A stretch of DNA of 64,000 nucleotides from Cyrtodaria siliqua (lineage: Eukaryota; Mollusca; Bivalvia; Adapedonta; Hiatellidae), in the NCBI GenBank assembly GCA_037043455.1, contig JAWPHD010000230.1:310001-374000 (forward strand), written 5' to 3'. The notes under the pieces are model-generated. The model was not told the origin of the DNA. It did no database searches and saw only the letters and a program-made list of their open reading frames with translations. The first letter of the stretch is position 1, and each line of letters begins with the position of its first letter. A program made the translations under genes and the position numbers. Of the stretch, positions 11,571-21,972 are shown in pieces.

Positions 11571-11855
11571 TTAAAGCCAATACACACAATTATTGCATGA
11601 AAATACGGCATACTAAAGCACACAATGATAAGAGAGTTTGTGTATATCCCAGATTGTCAGAGGATATTTAAGTTTGAATTTTACAAGAATGCCAACAGTT
11701 ACCTGCCAATATTCCTGTTTTTGAGCCAACCAAGTCTGGACGCATTGCCGGGAGCTCCCTACAACGGCAATATTATTATTAAATACTTCACATATATACA
11801 TGATCACTGTGAGCATACACCTGGTAGACTCTGATAATACCTAGTAGGGCATTTA

Positions 11856-11876
11856 TTATTCATCGTATGCATCCTC
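11856..11876 (-). CDS. Possible short terminal exon
   Basis: After the acceptor GTTTTGTTGTAG the minus strand reads six codons EDAYDE and TAA, with an overlapping AATAAA. It would close the transcript running through 14294-14532 if that exon uses a GC donor in phase 0. Very short, so this is only a candidate. Confidence 0.25.
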   Translation of the reverse strand, partial: EDAYDE

Positions 11877-12031
11877 CTACAACAAAACAAAATTAGAAAA
11901 TTTATTTTTCAGTTGGGAATTTGATCATTTTAATTATTTACATCCTACAAGATTTTAATTGAACATTTCATTTTGTTTTTTTAATGTTTTTTAATTTAAT
12001 GGTGAACTGGCTCATCAAACATGGTTGGCAT

Positions 12032-12241
12032 GGTTAGTGGAGCGCTGTGGTCTAGTGGTAGAGCGTTGGACCCAAGAGTCGTGGGTTCGATCCCCGCCAT
12101 TGCCATATGCGTTGTGTCCCTGAGCAAGACACTTTATCTGCATTTGCTTAGTATTGGTTCTACCCAGGAAGACATCAAGAGTGATTCAAATAAGTTCATA
12201 GAGCTTTCGTTACAATCGATGTAAAATAAATAAGTTAAACT
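12032..12241 (+). mobile_element. tRNA-derived SINE with 15-bp target duplication
   Basis: The head has an A box TGGTCTAGTGGTAGAGC and a B box GGGTTCGATCCCC. It is followed by a conserved-looking body CCCTGAGCAAGACACTTTA, related to CTTGGGCAAGACACTTT in the SINEs at 16779 and 48638. The tail is AT-rich. The perfect direct repeat AAACATGGTTGGCAT flanks it at 12017-12031 and 12242-12256, defining both ends. Confidence 0.9.
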
Positions 12242-12449
12242 AAACATGGTTGGCATCAGCAGCAAGTTCTAATAAGGCCACATAAAATAGTATGTGTGGA
12301 TCCTATTACATGCTCAAAAAGTAGGTAGGTAAAATATTTTGCTTAATATTTTGTCTTGTTTTTCACGCAATACTTTTATAACCTAATAAACTAACTTAGA
12401 TAGATATTTGATATCAACAAATACAGAACAGATAGAAAACTTAATTTAA

Positions 12450-14160
12450 AACAAGAGGCCCAAGAGGGCCTGTGGACGCTCTACTGGCTAATATGGCTCT
12501 TATAACATCAATGAAGTGAGTGACTATCGTCTTAAAGAGGCAGAATATAGCATTTTGAACTAAATCAAGAGGCATAACTCCGCCGTTACTGGTTCGATCT
12601 GGCTGGTTTTCGAACTTGGCCAGTAGAGATAATAAAAAAAAAATTAAAAAAAAACAACACTTTACAAAGCTGTTATTGACATTAACAATCTGGTAGTTTG
12701 GTAAAGATCGAATGAAAAAAAATATGGCGTCTAGAGTGTACACAAGGTTTTTCAAGTATTTGACCTAGTGACCTAGTTTTTGACCCTGTGTGACCCATTT
12801 TCGAACTTTAGCTAGCTATAATTGAGACAAATATTCTGACAAAATTGCATCAAGATCGGGTCAAAAATATGGCCTCTAGAGTGTACACATGGTTTTTCCA
12901 AAGTTTGACTTACTGACCTAGTTTTTGACTCTGTATGACCGATTTTCGAACTTTAGCAAGCTATAATTGAGACAAATATTCTGACAAAATTGCATCAAGA
13001 TCGAGTCAAAAATATGGCCTCTAGAGTGTACACACGTTTTTTCCAAAGTTTGACCTAGTGACCTAGTTTTTAACACCATGTGACCCATTTTTGAACTTGA
13101 CCAAGATATAATTAAGACAAACATTTTGACAAAGTTTCATCAAGATTGGGTCAGAAATACGGCTTCTAGAGTGTACACAAGGTTTTTCCAATATTTGACC
13201 TAGTGACCTAGTTTTTAACCCCATGTGACCCATTTTCAAACTTGACCAAGATATAATTAAGACAAACATTCTGACAAAGTTGCATCAAGCTCGGGTCAAA
13301 AATATGGCCTCTAGAGTGTACACAAGGTTTTTTCCAATATTTGACCTAGTGACCTAGTTTTTAACTTCATGTGACCCATTTCCGAACTTGATCAAGATAT
13401 AATTAAGATAAACAATTTGACAAAATTTCATCAAGATTGGGTAACAAATATGACCTCTAGAGTGTACACAAGTTTTTTCAAGTATTTGAACTAGTGACCT
13501 AGTGTTTGACCCCACATGACCCATTTTTGAACTTGACCGAGATTTCATTGAGACAAACATTCTGACAAAGTTTCATCAAGATCGGGTCAAAAATATGGCC
13601 TCTAGAGTGTACACACATTTTTTCCAAAGTTTGACCTAGTGACCTAGTTTTTAAACCATGTGACCCATTTTTGAACTTGACCAAGATATAATTAAGACAA
13701 ACATTCTGACAAAGTTTCATCAAGATTGGGTCAGAAATACGGCTTCTAGAGTGTACACAAGGTTTTTCAAGTATTTGGCCTAGTGACCTAGTTTTTAACC
13801 CCATGTGACCCATTTTCAAACTTGACCAAGATATAATTAAGACAAACATTCTGACAAAGTTGCATCAAGCTCGGGTCAAAAATATGGCCTTTAGAGTGTA
13901 CACAAGGTTTTTCCAATATTTGACCTAGTGACCTAGTTTTTGACCCCACATGACCCATTTTCGAACTTGACCGAGATTTCATTGAGACAAACATTCTGAC
14001 AAAGTTTCATGATGATTGCATCAGAAATGTGGCCTCTAGAGTGTACACAAGCAAAAAGTTAACGGACGGACGGACGGACGGACGACGGACGACGGACGAC
14101 GGACGACGGACAACACACGATCCCATAAGCTCTGCTGGCCCTTGGCCAGTAGAGCTAAAA
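12450..14160 (+). mobile_element. Tandem-core element, family A, with two core types
   Basis: The 5' end AACAAGAGGCCC holds the hairpin AGGCCC-AAGA-GGGCCT and then GCTCTACTGGC. The first part (12480-12720) is one degenerate unit of the 138-bp core (CATAACTCCGCCGTTACTGG). From about 12720 to 14045 about nine units of a different 145-bp core follow (TTTGACCTAGTGACCTAG, CCTCTAGAGTGTACACA). Then come (GACG)n at 14060-14105 and the 3' hairpin at 14128-14156, a 13-bp stem followed by AAAA. The short open frames at 12918-13994 are in-phase readings of the 145-bp unit, not genes. Confidence 0.85.
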
Positions 14161-14293
14161 AGAGAAAAGTTTTCGATTTGGCATAAAAGGTCGGCCCTTA
14201 AAAAGAGGGTTGTCGTGAAACCAGAACCACACATATAGTTTTATTTGACCTAAGAGATGACTATAGTGATAAAGGAATAACAAGAAATCATGC

Positions 14294-14532
14294 CTGACTG
14301 AGCTGGGACATCGAGGGCTGGCTTGACGTCATGTTGCACGTGCTGTTAGACCTAATGTCTGTGCCTAGATTCGGTGACTTGGTGATGCCACCATGGGATC
14401 TCTGTGACAATGTTATATTGGCATGTGAGGACTGGTTTTCCTTAGAATCATCCTGGGACCCCTGGGAGCCCTCCGACTCCTCACGTATGCTTCGTACCAT
14501 CATCTCCCTCTCATCGCGGGTGATTTCAGCCT
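14294..14532 (-). CDS. Exon of CENP-C-like gene (Ser/Gln/Asn-rich)
   Basis: The acceptor CATTAAACAG precedes two bases that complete a Glu codon left open by 15018-15106. The product reads EAEITRDEREMM... and then a polar SQG/SQDDS-rich segment. The 3' border is uncertain: either a GC donor (CAG followed by GCATGA, phase 0) or a weak GT five bases earlier (CTCA followed by GTCAGG, phase 1). Neither gives the phase 2 needed to join copy B at 8589-8677. This suggests this exon and copy B belong to different isoforms. Confidence 0.5.
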
Positions 14533-15017
14533 CTGTTTAATGATGTTCAACATTACACACAAGTTTTAATGTTCAACATTTAAATATCCATAATATTAGT
14601 AATTTTGTGACGTGCCATTGATTTTATGTAACTATGTTATGTTAAAATGTATACTTAGCTATGGATCAAATGGTCTTTTGTATTATTGAATAAAGATATA
14701 TATTAGTTTAAATTTACTTTGTTCAGATTTAAAGAAACTAACCTTCCAGATAACGGCAAAAATTACACAACAAAACCCTTTTATCAAAAATGCAGATGTC
14801 AATATAGCCTAAAACCTAGGTAGGTAGCCTAGGCAGCTAATGTGATAAGTTCATAACCAATATATGGTTCACAGTTTTGATCGTAACACCATCAAACACA
14901 TATGTGTTTAGCAGTATGTCATTGTATGCTTAGTCAAATGAGAACCATTATCGTCTCGTCTTGAAACTGTCTTTAATAGTCGATTTTGTCTTAGATCGAA
15001 AAAATAATCATTCATAC

Positions 15018-15106
15018 CTGAATCTGACATATAGTCATCGAAATTCTCCAGTCCATCATCTCCAACACGGATATTCTTACCAGCGCGCACATTCTTACCA
15101 GTCCTC
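15018..15106 (-). CDS. CENP-C/Mif2-like N-terminal motif exon (copy A)
   Basis: An 89-nt exon between acceptor AATTACAG and donor GTATGAA, phase 2 in and phase 1 out. With the codon split across the junction it encodes RRTGKNVRA, then NIRVGDDGLENFDDYMSDS. The basic RRTG block followed by an acidic ENFDDY block matches the Mif2/CENP-C N-terminal signature, which in fungi and flies recruits the Mis12 complex to the inner kinetochore. The preceding exon supplies FINPFNKEVG directly before it. It is the better supported of the two copies because both neighbours fit in phase. Orthology to CENP-C is inferred; the CENP-C motif and cupin domain are not in the window. Confidence 0.65.
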
Positions 15107-15464
15107 CTGTAATTATTCAATCTAAATGTTAGGCATGTTATTCAAATTAAATATTTAAAGTAGCCGATAACAAATTTCCGAATATCATTCACAAATTGAT
15201 GAGAGAAGGGGATATACAGTATAAAGTACTGTTATCATTTTAAGATTTGTAAATCTTTATATTTTTTTTTTAAACCCAACAACAATTGTCATGATTGTAG
15301 TCTCATTAGTCAAATTCTGACCATCCCGACTCAAGACATCTTCTATAACTATCAAAGACAAGAGATTGACAGAGGCATAACCTTCCAAGATTAGACAGTA
15401 CTTCACCCCATTCAACATGTATTCTGCGATCACCGATACATTTTTAATTTACTCAAGTGCTTAC

Positions 15465-15520
15465 CTCCCAACCTCCTTATTGAAAGGATTGATAAACTTT
15501 CGTCCCCGGTAATTTGAGGC
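15465..15520 (-). CDS. Exon preceding the CENP-C-like motif
   Basis: The acceptor TTATTTTCAG and donor GTAAGC bound a 56-nt exon, phase 0 in and phase 2 out. It encodes SNYRGRKFINPFNKEVG plus a partial Arg codon completed by either 89-nt exon. An N-terminal (Y/R)RGRKF patch next to the RRTG block fits the very N-terminus of a CENP-C-like protein, so the start codon is probably one exon upstream. Confidence 0.6.
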
Positions 15521-15719
15521 CTGAAAATAAGAGAAAAAAACTGTATAAATACACTGTGATAACACCAATATTTGCCTTTCAAAGGCAAACAAAATTACAT
15601 AAAAACAAACTGTTCAATGGTAAATTTTAAAGCACGCCTTTTATCTGTTAGTATGATTTTTTATGGTCTCCACAAACTACCGCATGAATTAAAGTTAACA
15701 CATATGACAAGGACCTAAC

Positions 15720-15763
15720 CTTCAAGACACTGACGTTAACAATACTGATGCAGTCACAATCAT
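15720..15763 (-). CDS. Candidate small upstream exon
   Basis: A 44-nt segment between a T-rich acceptor (TTTTTTTAG) and donor GTTAGG. It is open in one frame (DCDCISIVNVSVLK) and ends in phase 0, as the next exon requires. There is no other support, and its own upstream partner and the initiator codon were not found. Confidence 0.25.
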
Positions 15764-16015
15764 CTAAAAAAAAATATACTGAGGGTCCAAGTTAGTAGGC
15801 AGATTTGGTCTTTAAAATAAAGCAACTGAGCCTGAAATACAAACTTTATATGATTTATTGTTTAACAGCTCTAACATCAACACATTCTTACATTATTTGG
15901 AGCCGCCCCATAAAAAGAATAAAAAGATACATAGGAATCTGTGTATGTCTACCAGCTAAACAAACATATTGCTACTAACCATGAACACAGCCCTACAGAT
16001 AAAGCTTTTTTTTCT

Positions 16016-16480
16016 TTTTATGCCCCTCGGGGGTGGGGGTGGGGGGAGGGGGTTTATAGATTTGCACATATCCATCTGTCCCAAAAACTTGTGTTGCGCC
16101 CTTATTTTGGACCAAGAACCACAGAGTTATGCCCTGACTTATAAAAAATAGGGGCTGAAAAACTTGTTTCTTGCCCTCTTCCATTACTATTTAATCCATG
16201 GTCGCCAAACTTCACAGGAATGTTGACCAGCAAGGGAAGATGCGCCCCTGAGTTTTTATTTTGGACTAAGAACCACAGAGTTGTGGCTTGTGACTTAGTC
16301 AAAAAAGGGACTGAAAAACTTGTGTCACGCCTCTACCATTACTGTTTAACCCACGGTCGCCAAACTTTACAGGAATGTTGATCAGCAAGTGAAGCTGCGC
16401 ACCTGCATTTTCATTTTTGACCAAGACCCACAGAGTTGTGGCCCTTGACTTAGTCAAAATAGGGGGTTGGGGTAAACAGC
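16016..16480 (-). mobile_element. Tandem-core element, family C-like, one end
   Basis: On the plus strand it opens TTTTATGCCCCTCGGGGGTG, the reverse complement of the family C 3' end (GGGGGCATAAAA). It continues with three degenerate units of about 150 bp marked by GACCAAGAACCACAGAGTT and TTTAACCCACGGTCGCCAAA. The AACAAGAGG end was not found; the right border near 16480 is approximate. The core differs from that of 17475-18367 although the terminal hairpin is alike. Confidence 0.65.
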
Positions 16481-16487
16481 AAAAAAG

Positions 16488-17230
16488 AATGGTTAAGCGA
16501 AAAGGAATACCCACGAGCAAAAAGGAATGTGTTTAGTAAATGTATGTCTTAATTTAGTTGTTTAGTGGCAGAATTATTATATTTTTGATTGATTAAACAT
16601 GATATAAATGTATCAATATACTCAATAAGCGCAATTATGAAAATTAAGATGCAATTAAGAAAGAGGTGCAGTTTACTCGGGAGCAAAAAGGAAATCCAGC
16701 GAGCGAAAAGGAATCTACTATTATATGTATGTCTTAATTAAGTTTCTTAGTTAGTATTATCTGTTTGTTAATTAACCAGGGGCTGGCGTGGCGCAGTCTG
16801 TAGCGCGGTGGATTTGTAACCGGAGGCCCCGGGTTCAATCCTTCGTGGTGCCACCGAGTTCCGTCGGTGTGTTCTTGGGCAAGACACTTTACCTTAGCCT
16901 CGTCCGTCGGATGGGGACGTAAACTGGGCGGTCCCGTGTATCGGTCTATCCTCCAAGCAGGTTAAAGAACCATAGGAATCTATTCGATAATAAGAGTAGG
17001 GCAGGTTCCCGGATTCCTATGTATCCTTCCCCTCTCTCTGGGGCGGCTCTAAATAACATATACTGTGTTGATGAGCCGTTAAACAACATTCAATTCAATT
17101 AATTGTTAATTAACCAAGATATAACGGGGCCGATATAACTATATCAATATACTTTATTAAACCCCGGTGAATTATGAAATTAAGAAACAGGTCTAGTCTA
17201 CTCGGGAACGAAAAGGAAATACAGTGCGCG
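16488..17230 (+). repeat. Tandem duplication of about 200 bp, second copy split by a SINE
   Basis: Both units carry GAGC(A/G)AAAAGGAA motifs, TATGTATGTCTTAATT, ATATCAATATACT and a further AATTATGAAA..TTAAGA stretch. Unit 1 is 16488-16690. Unit 2 is 16690-17230, and its length is explained by the SINE at 16779-17102. No coding potential. Confidence 0.65.
16779..17102 (+). mobile_element. tRNA-derived SINE with 14-bp target duplication
   Basis: The head has an A box TGGCGCAGTCTGTAGCGC, an anticodon-like loop ATTTGTAAC and a B box GGGTTCAATCC. The body includes CTTGGGCAAGACACTTTACC and ATAGGAATCTATTCGATAAT. The tail is GTTAAACAACATTCAATTC. Perfect TTGTTAATTAACCA repeats lie at 16765-16778 and 17103-17116. 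It is nearly identical to the SINE at 48638-48959, suggesting recent activity. The central-domain superfamily (for example Meta or V) was not determined. Confidence 0.92.
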
Positions 17231-17474
17231 AATTTGTGTATAATAAGTTGGACATTGGTTGTGTGTCATAATTATGCTATCTTGCGCTAATTAATACAAG
17301 AAATCCGCAGATTCACATGTCTCGCCTAACGGGGGCGGGACTTAAAAATAAAAAGGTCCAATGATGTTAAATGAAAGTTTGTAAACATTTTAGTAACTAA
17401 AACAATGGAGTTTGCAGTTTGCTGAGATGACATTTAAGTGCATTTGTTTAAAAACAAAATGCCAGGCTATTAAA

Positions 17475-18367
17475 AACAAGAGGGCATGTATCGCTCTACT
17501 GGCAAACCCCGGGGTGGGGCCAAATTTGACCCAAGGTTCACCATTTGAACAAACCTGGTAGAGGATCCAAAAGCTGATAATAAATAAAACAAAAAATGTC
17601 ACACTGACAGTAAGTGACAAATGACCCCAAAGTGACCTTTGACCTGTAACTGTGACCTTGACTAAAAAAGAAATGTCACAGTACGTGACAAATGTCCCCG
17701 AAGTGACCTCTGATCTGTAAGTGTGACCTTGACCTTGGAGTGACGGACATAGATTTTGTGTGCAACATGTCGGCTGGTTGTGTTGAGCACTTGTGCCAAG
17801 TTATTTGAAAATCCGTCCAGGAATGCCAGATATGATTTATTGACTGGACACAATTTGACATTTGACCTCTAAGTGTGACCTTGACCTTGGAGCGACGGTT
17901 TTATGCGCGACACGTCGTCTAGTTGTGGTGAGCACTTGTGCCAAGTAATTTGAAAATCTGTCCATGAATGTCAGAGTTATTAACCGAAAGCACTTTGTTT
18001 TGACCTTTGACCTCTAAGTGTGACCTTGACCTTGGAGCCACGGACATGGATTTTGTGCGCGACACATCGTCTTGTTGTGATGAGCATTTGTGCCAAGTTA
18101 CTTGAAAATCTGTCCATGAATGTCAGAAATATTAACCGGAACCGAAAGCACTTTGTTTTGACCTTTGACCTCTAAGTGTGACCTTGACCTGTGAGCCACA
18201 GACCTAGATTGTGTGCGCAACATGTCGTCTTGTTGTGGTGAGCAATTGTGCCAAGTTATTTGAAAATCCGTCCATTATTGTCAGAGTTATTAAGCGGACA
18301 CGAGTGTACAGACGAACGAACGGACTGACAGTGCGACTACTATATGCCACCCTCCGGGGGCATAAAA
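17475..18367 (+). mobile_element. Tandem-core element, family C
   Basis: It starts AACAAGAGGGCATGTATCGC, then TCTACTGGC, as in families A and B. Five units of about 145-150 bp follow, marked by TCTAAGTGTGACCTTGACC and GTGCCAAGTTATTTGAAAA. Near the end are GACGAACGAACGGACTGACA and the hairpin TATGCC..CCGGGGGCATA followed by AAAA. It is non-coding; the open frames at 17390-17861 are readings of the repeat. Confidence 0.8.
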
Positions 18368-19480
18368 ACATTAAACCTTTATCTCTTGACAGTTATTACT
18401 ACAAGTTGTAGTTTCAGAGAAGAAGATTTCTAAATTTCTTCCCTATAATTCTATTAAACTGATCCAACAAAGGCCCCTAAGGCCGTTTTTTTTTTAATAA
18501 CTTGGTTTACGGATTTTTTCTGAAAAAATTACGTCAGGAAGTCAAAATCAAAATCAAAAAATATAATTACTCGGGGTGGAAATTGAGAGTAAAAATTACA
18601 AGCAAAATGTTGACGTTTTAAGTCAAAAAGGGGGAGAGAATCAAAAAATGAACATCATTTTTCGTAGATCCCTATCGAAATCCATGTTTAATAGCATACT
18701 TTAGATAACCGAGCATGTCCTTGACACGAGTGGAAAAAAAAAAAAGTTAAAAAAAAAGTGAAAAGTACATTTTTTTTGCTCCCAATTAAGAAAAAAGGTT
18801 TCTTAATGAAAAAAATAATTTACAAAAAAAATATAAAAAAATACACAAATAAAACATTTTTTTTTTAGAAAACTTAACCCATCAACCAAGGTTCCCTATG
18901 GAAAAAAAAGATGCATCCAGTGAGATTTGAACCCACAACCCCTTGAGTTTGCAGTGTATATTCAGAGTTCTCAATAGACGCGTACACACGCGTTTTGACA
19001 CATGGAAATTCAATTTGACCTAATTTTGAAGCAGATAATTTACCACCTGTGCGTTTTTATGATGCGCGTGTATTTGCTTCCAAGCATCAATTGACAATCC
19101 AATACACATGTACCTATTTTCGATAGTCCAAACATCACAACAATGAGCACGCGCTGCATAACAGTGATTGACACCTTGCCCAGGGACAACAACTAACATT
19201 TTTAGCTTGGTGGCCAACTGGACCACTAATTTTTAAATCATGGTGGCCCAGACCAAATGTTGGTGGCCCAACAATTTCAATGATACCTATTTATGACACT
19301 TGATATCGTAAATAAATTGGACTGCCTATTTTTGAGTTGTTTTATTTGAACATATAGTTGTACAAATTATTATTGAATTACAACTTAATTCAGAGAAATA
19401 CTAATCTTTTCAAGCTGTAAGCATGAAAGTTTGGTGCTTATAAATTTTATTTCTGTTTACACAGTGAGACATTTCAAATT
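18368..19480. other. A/T-rich stretch with a tRNA-like fragment
   Basis: Long A and T runs dominate 18480-18900. At 18903-18955 the minus strand has a T-arm-like TTGTGGGTTCAAATCTCAC and then a poly-T run, probably the 3' half of a decayed tRNA-like element. Three TGGTGGCC(A/C) repeats occur at 19208-19275. No gene recognised. Confidence 0.4.
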
Positions 19481-19489
19481 TTGATCAGT

Positions 19490-20098
19490 CAGATCAACTC
19501 AGACTTGTGGAAGACTATGTAGGTTTTGATCTAATTTCTCACAATATTCTATTAGCTTAGAAAAAACTACATCCTCTTCTAAGTCTGAGTCAACATCACT
19601 GTGACATACATGTAGCTCACAAATGTTTTGGCTGCCTGAATATTCCTATATGTTTCACCTATGTGCAGACCTTTCACAGAGTCAAGTTCACACATCCACA
19701 TAAAATCGCTAAATGGACGATTGTTTATAGTCAATAATAAATTTCCATTTTCTTAAAATTCTCATCATTTACCTTCCTTACAAGTTTAGCCGCCTCAGAC
19801 AGAATAGCAGCACTACTTTTGGCTTCAGCAATAGCCTGGCATCTCATATGAGACTGCTCATGAATTTTAACTGTTTCAAGCTTATAAGACTTTTTCCTTG
19901 TACAAAGAGTGACTGTCGTTTCACTTCGTGTTTCAAACAGAACGTACATTTCATACCATCATCCGTGTTTTTCAGCCAAGGTCGCTCGTTCACCCATTGT
20001 AAAATAAAAGTTCTCGAACGTTTAGTTTTATCGTATTCATTGTAATACTTCTTTTTGCCATTGTCTGACAGTTTTTTCTTCTTGGGCTCGCTAGCCCC
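19490..20098 (-). pseudogene. TTF-type zinc-finger (ZNF862-like) pseudogene
   Basis: Minus-strand frames joined across at least two frameshifts show, in order: a basic stretch (KKKKLSDNGKKKYY); WVNERPWL; the zinc-binding pair CTFCLKH; a KLETVKIHEQS block typical of TTF-type fingers in hAT-derived ZNF862/ZMYM-like proteins; then EAAKLVRKVNDENFKK; and, after another shift, PFSDFMWMCELDSVKGLHIG and TYRN. The frame breaks after KGKS (about 19890) and after EIYY (19734). It is a degraded copy of a hAT-derived gene or transposase. No complete domain can function. Confidence 0.65.
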
Positions 20099-20635
20099 GT
20101 CAATAAAACACCATATTTCTTTCTCGTTTAAAAAATATCGGAAATCTAACTGTGCACGGCCATTTTATTGGTACCCCGATGCGCGCGCAGGTATAGAATA
20201 AAGACCAATATCGGGGAACTGTACGGAATGTTTATACCAGGGATTCTCGCTATCGGTAGGATATTTCTACGGCCTTCTTTTTACGTTTTCCCTGCCCACA
20301 GTTTGAGATCGCCGACTGGGCGACGATATCGAATTCTTAGGTGGTCCATACGAAAATATGGTCGCCATGGGCGAGTGGTCGACTGTTAATTTCAATCCCT
20401 GCTTGCTTGGAGACCTTGCTGCCTCTCGACCAATCAAATTTGCTGCTGTCGTAGCTTGTGGCACAGAGGCCGAAATAACCTGTCTCTAAATGGTGTCACT
20501 GTGTAATCTTATCGCCGCTATTGTGTTAATAATTTAACGATTATCTTTGAAGTTTATGATGCTTTTTGCGTGTGGAGACTATTATGACTTGATTGGATTA
20601 ACTGTTTAATTGATTGCTACCGGCTTTTGATTGAT
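20099..20635. other. Non-coding stretch
   Basis: Left part could be the decayed 5' flank of the zinc-finger pseudogene. No motif or repeat shared elsewhere in the window was seen between 20160 and 20635. Confidence 0.35.
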
Positions 20636-21180
20636 TACCGGTTAATTAGACCGAACTGAGATAAAAAAAAAAGCTAGCGGTCAAACATGTGAAAAGATAA
20701 AATCGGCAAAAATAAAACTGACTTTATTTTGTGTTTGTTGTTTGTTAATGTTGTTTTACGCACGTTTTAAAGAACAAAGAAATATAATTTTAATGAGGAT
20801 AATTTAAATATTTATAAATCGACGAAATTTACATGAACAAGCATTTTTTAAACTGGGTTATCGTTAAAACTTACCGGACATTACGCATTGTGATATTTTG
20901 TGTTTCGTACTATTTTTGTGCTATCGAGTAAAGGACTAAAGTTATTAATTTATGTATGTTCAATACACAAATGGTGCAAAGAAGTATATTTTCATTTATG
21001 TCATCGCAGTCTACGAAACGGCCTGTTGGGGATGCACTGTCTGAGGTTGCACTGTCTGACCCCGAAGAACCAGAAAATAAGAGAGCTTGTGTTATAATAA
21101 CACCAATAACTTATAGTATATGATAACACCAATAACTTATAATATTAACAAATGTGGACCCCAATTTATTAAACAGCCTT
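20636..21180 (+). repeat. Dispersed repeat R1, copy 1, with 50-codon ORF
   Basis: The start TTAATTAGACCGAACTGAGAT and everything to about 21180 matches 34006-34530 and 40879-41403. The ORF at 20971-21123 starts MVQRSIFIFMSSQSTKRPVG. The copies at 34309 and 41182 encode the same peptide, differing by an in-frame 8-residue indel. An N-terminal basic peptide of this style is seen in hAT/ZNF862-like proteins, but that link is speculative. It could be a retained first exon of a repeated gene. Confidence 0.6.
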
Positions 21181-21879
21181 TAGATTAAGGTTACAAATGT
21201 TTATTCTAAAGGGAAAAGTATCTGCTACTCTAAACTGAAGGAAGATAATAATTTGGCATTTTAATAACTTCCAGCAGTTATAAAACTTGTAACTGTTTAA
21301 GGTTAGAGCTCTGACTGTTATGAGACCCCCTCCCCCACCCCCACGAAAACATGAGGCAAGTTTATATTTATAAAAATGGCCGACATCAGTCTGCATGAAA
21401 AAGTTTTTAGCCTTAATATAGTCCTTTCAGACTATCATGCTAGGAAAATTGTATAGTCCGAAACGGAATTTTATATTCCGAAACTAAAGAACCAACTAGT
21501 TGGAAAAGAAAAGAAAAATAACACAAGGAGCTACATAAATAATATCAACAATTTATATCGAAGTCCTAATGTACAGGCTTTCATACTCCTCCCCGGTGTA
21601 GTCTGACGTTCCATCTCTTGTAAAGCGCACACAGACTTTTTTATCTAATGGTCTGATTGGGCTATGTATTTGTAGCAGTTTGATAATCCGTACGAAAAAG
21701 TTATAGCCTCGGGCTCGGACTATGTGTTTATTTCGCAGACTGCGACATGTATACATAAAAAACCAAGGATTTGTACAATAAGAGGATTAGAAAATAGGTC
21801 AAATTATATAGGGCGAAAAAGGAAGTCTCGCAAATTCTCGGACAGAAATCCCGAGATCGTGTCACGTGACAGTCATCGT
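21181..21879. other. Mostly non-coding; possible promoter region at right end
   Basis: A minus-strand frame ending DYTGEEYESLYIRTSI (stop near 21553) has coding-like composition but no recognised domain. At 21855-21895 are CACGTG and CCGCCATTTTGG, the latter close to the YY1 core. They sit just upstream of the possible gene at 21928. Confidence 0.3.
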
Positions 21880-21927
21880 CTTCAACCGCCATTTTGGAAA
21901 ATATTGAATACAACGCTGGGTAGATTA

Positions 21928-21972
21928 ATGTCGATAAACAGCAAGATAACGCTTTATATAAGCAATTATCGA
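21928..21972 (+). CDS. Candidate first exon of small unknown gene
   Basis: An ATG at 21928 opens 15 codons (MSINSKITLYISNYR) ending at a strong donor, GTAAGTATT, in phase 0. Upstream lie a YY1-like CCGCCATTTTGG and an E-box. The proposed second exon is at 23551. I do not recognise the product; a non-coding transcript is equally possible. Confidence 0.35.

Noticed and set aside
12918..13994. Repeated 68-codon frames on the minus strand
   Set aside because: Same peptide recurring every 145 bp is a reading of the tandem core, not genes.
16782..16850. Genuine tRNA-Thr gene
   Set aside because: The tRNA-like head is followed by a SINE body and tail and flanked by a target duplication, so it is a SINE head.
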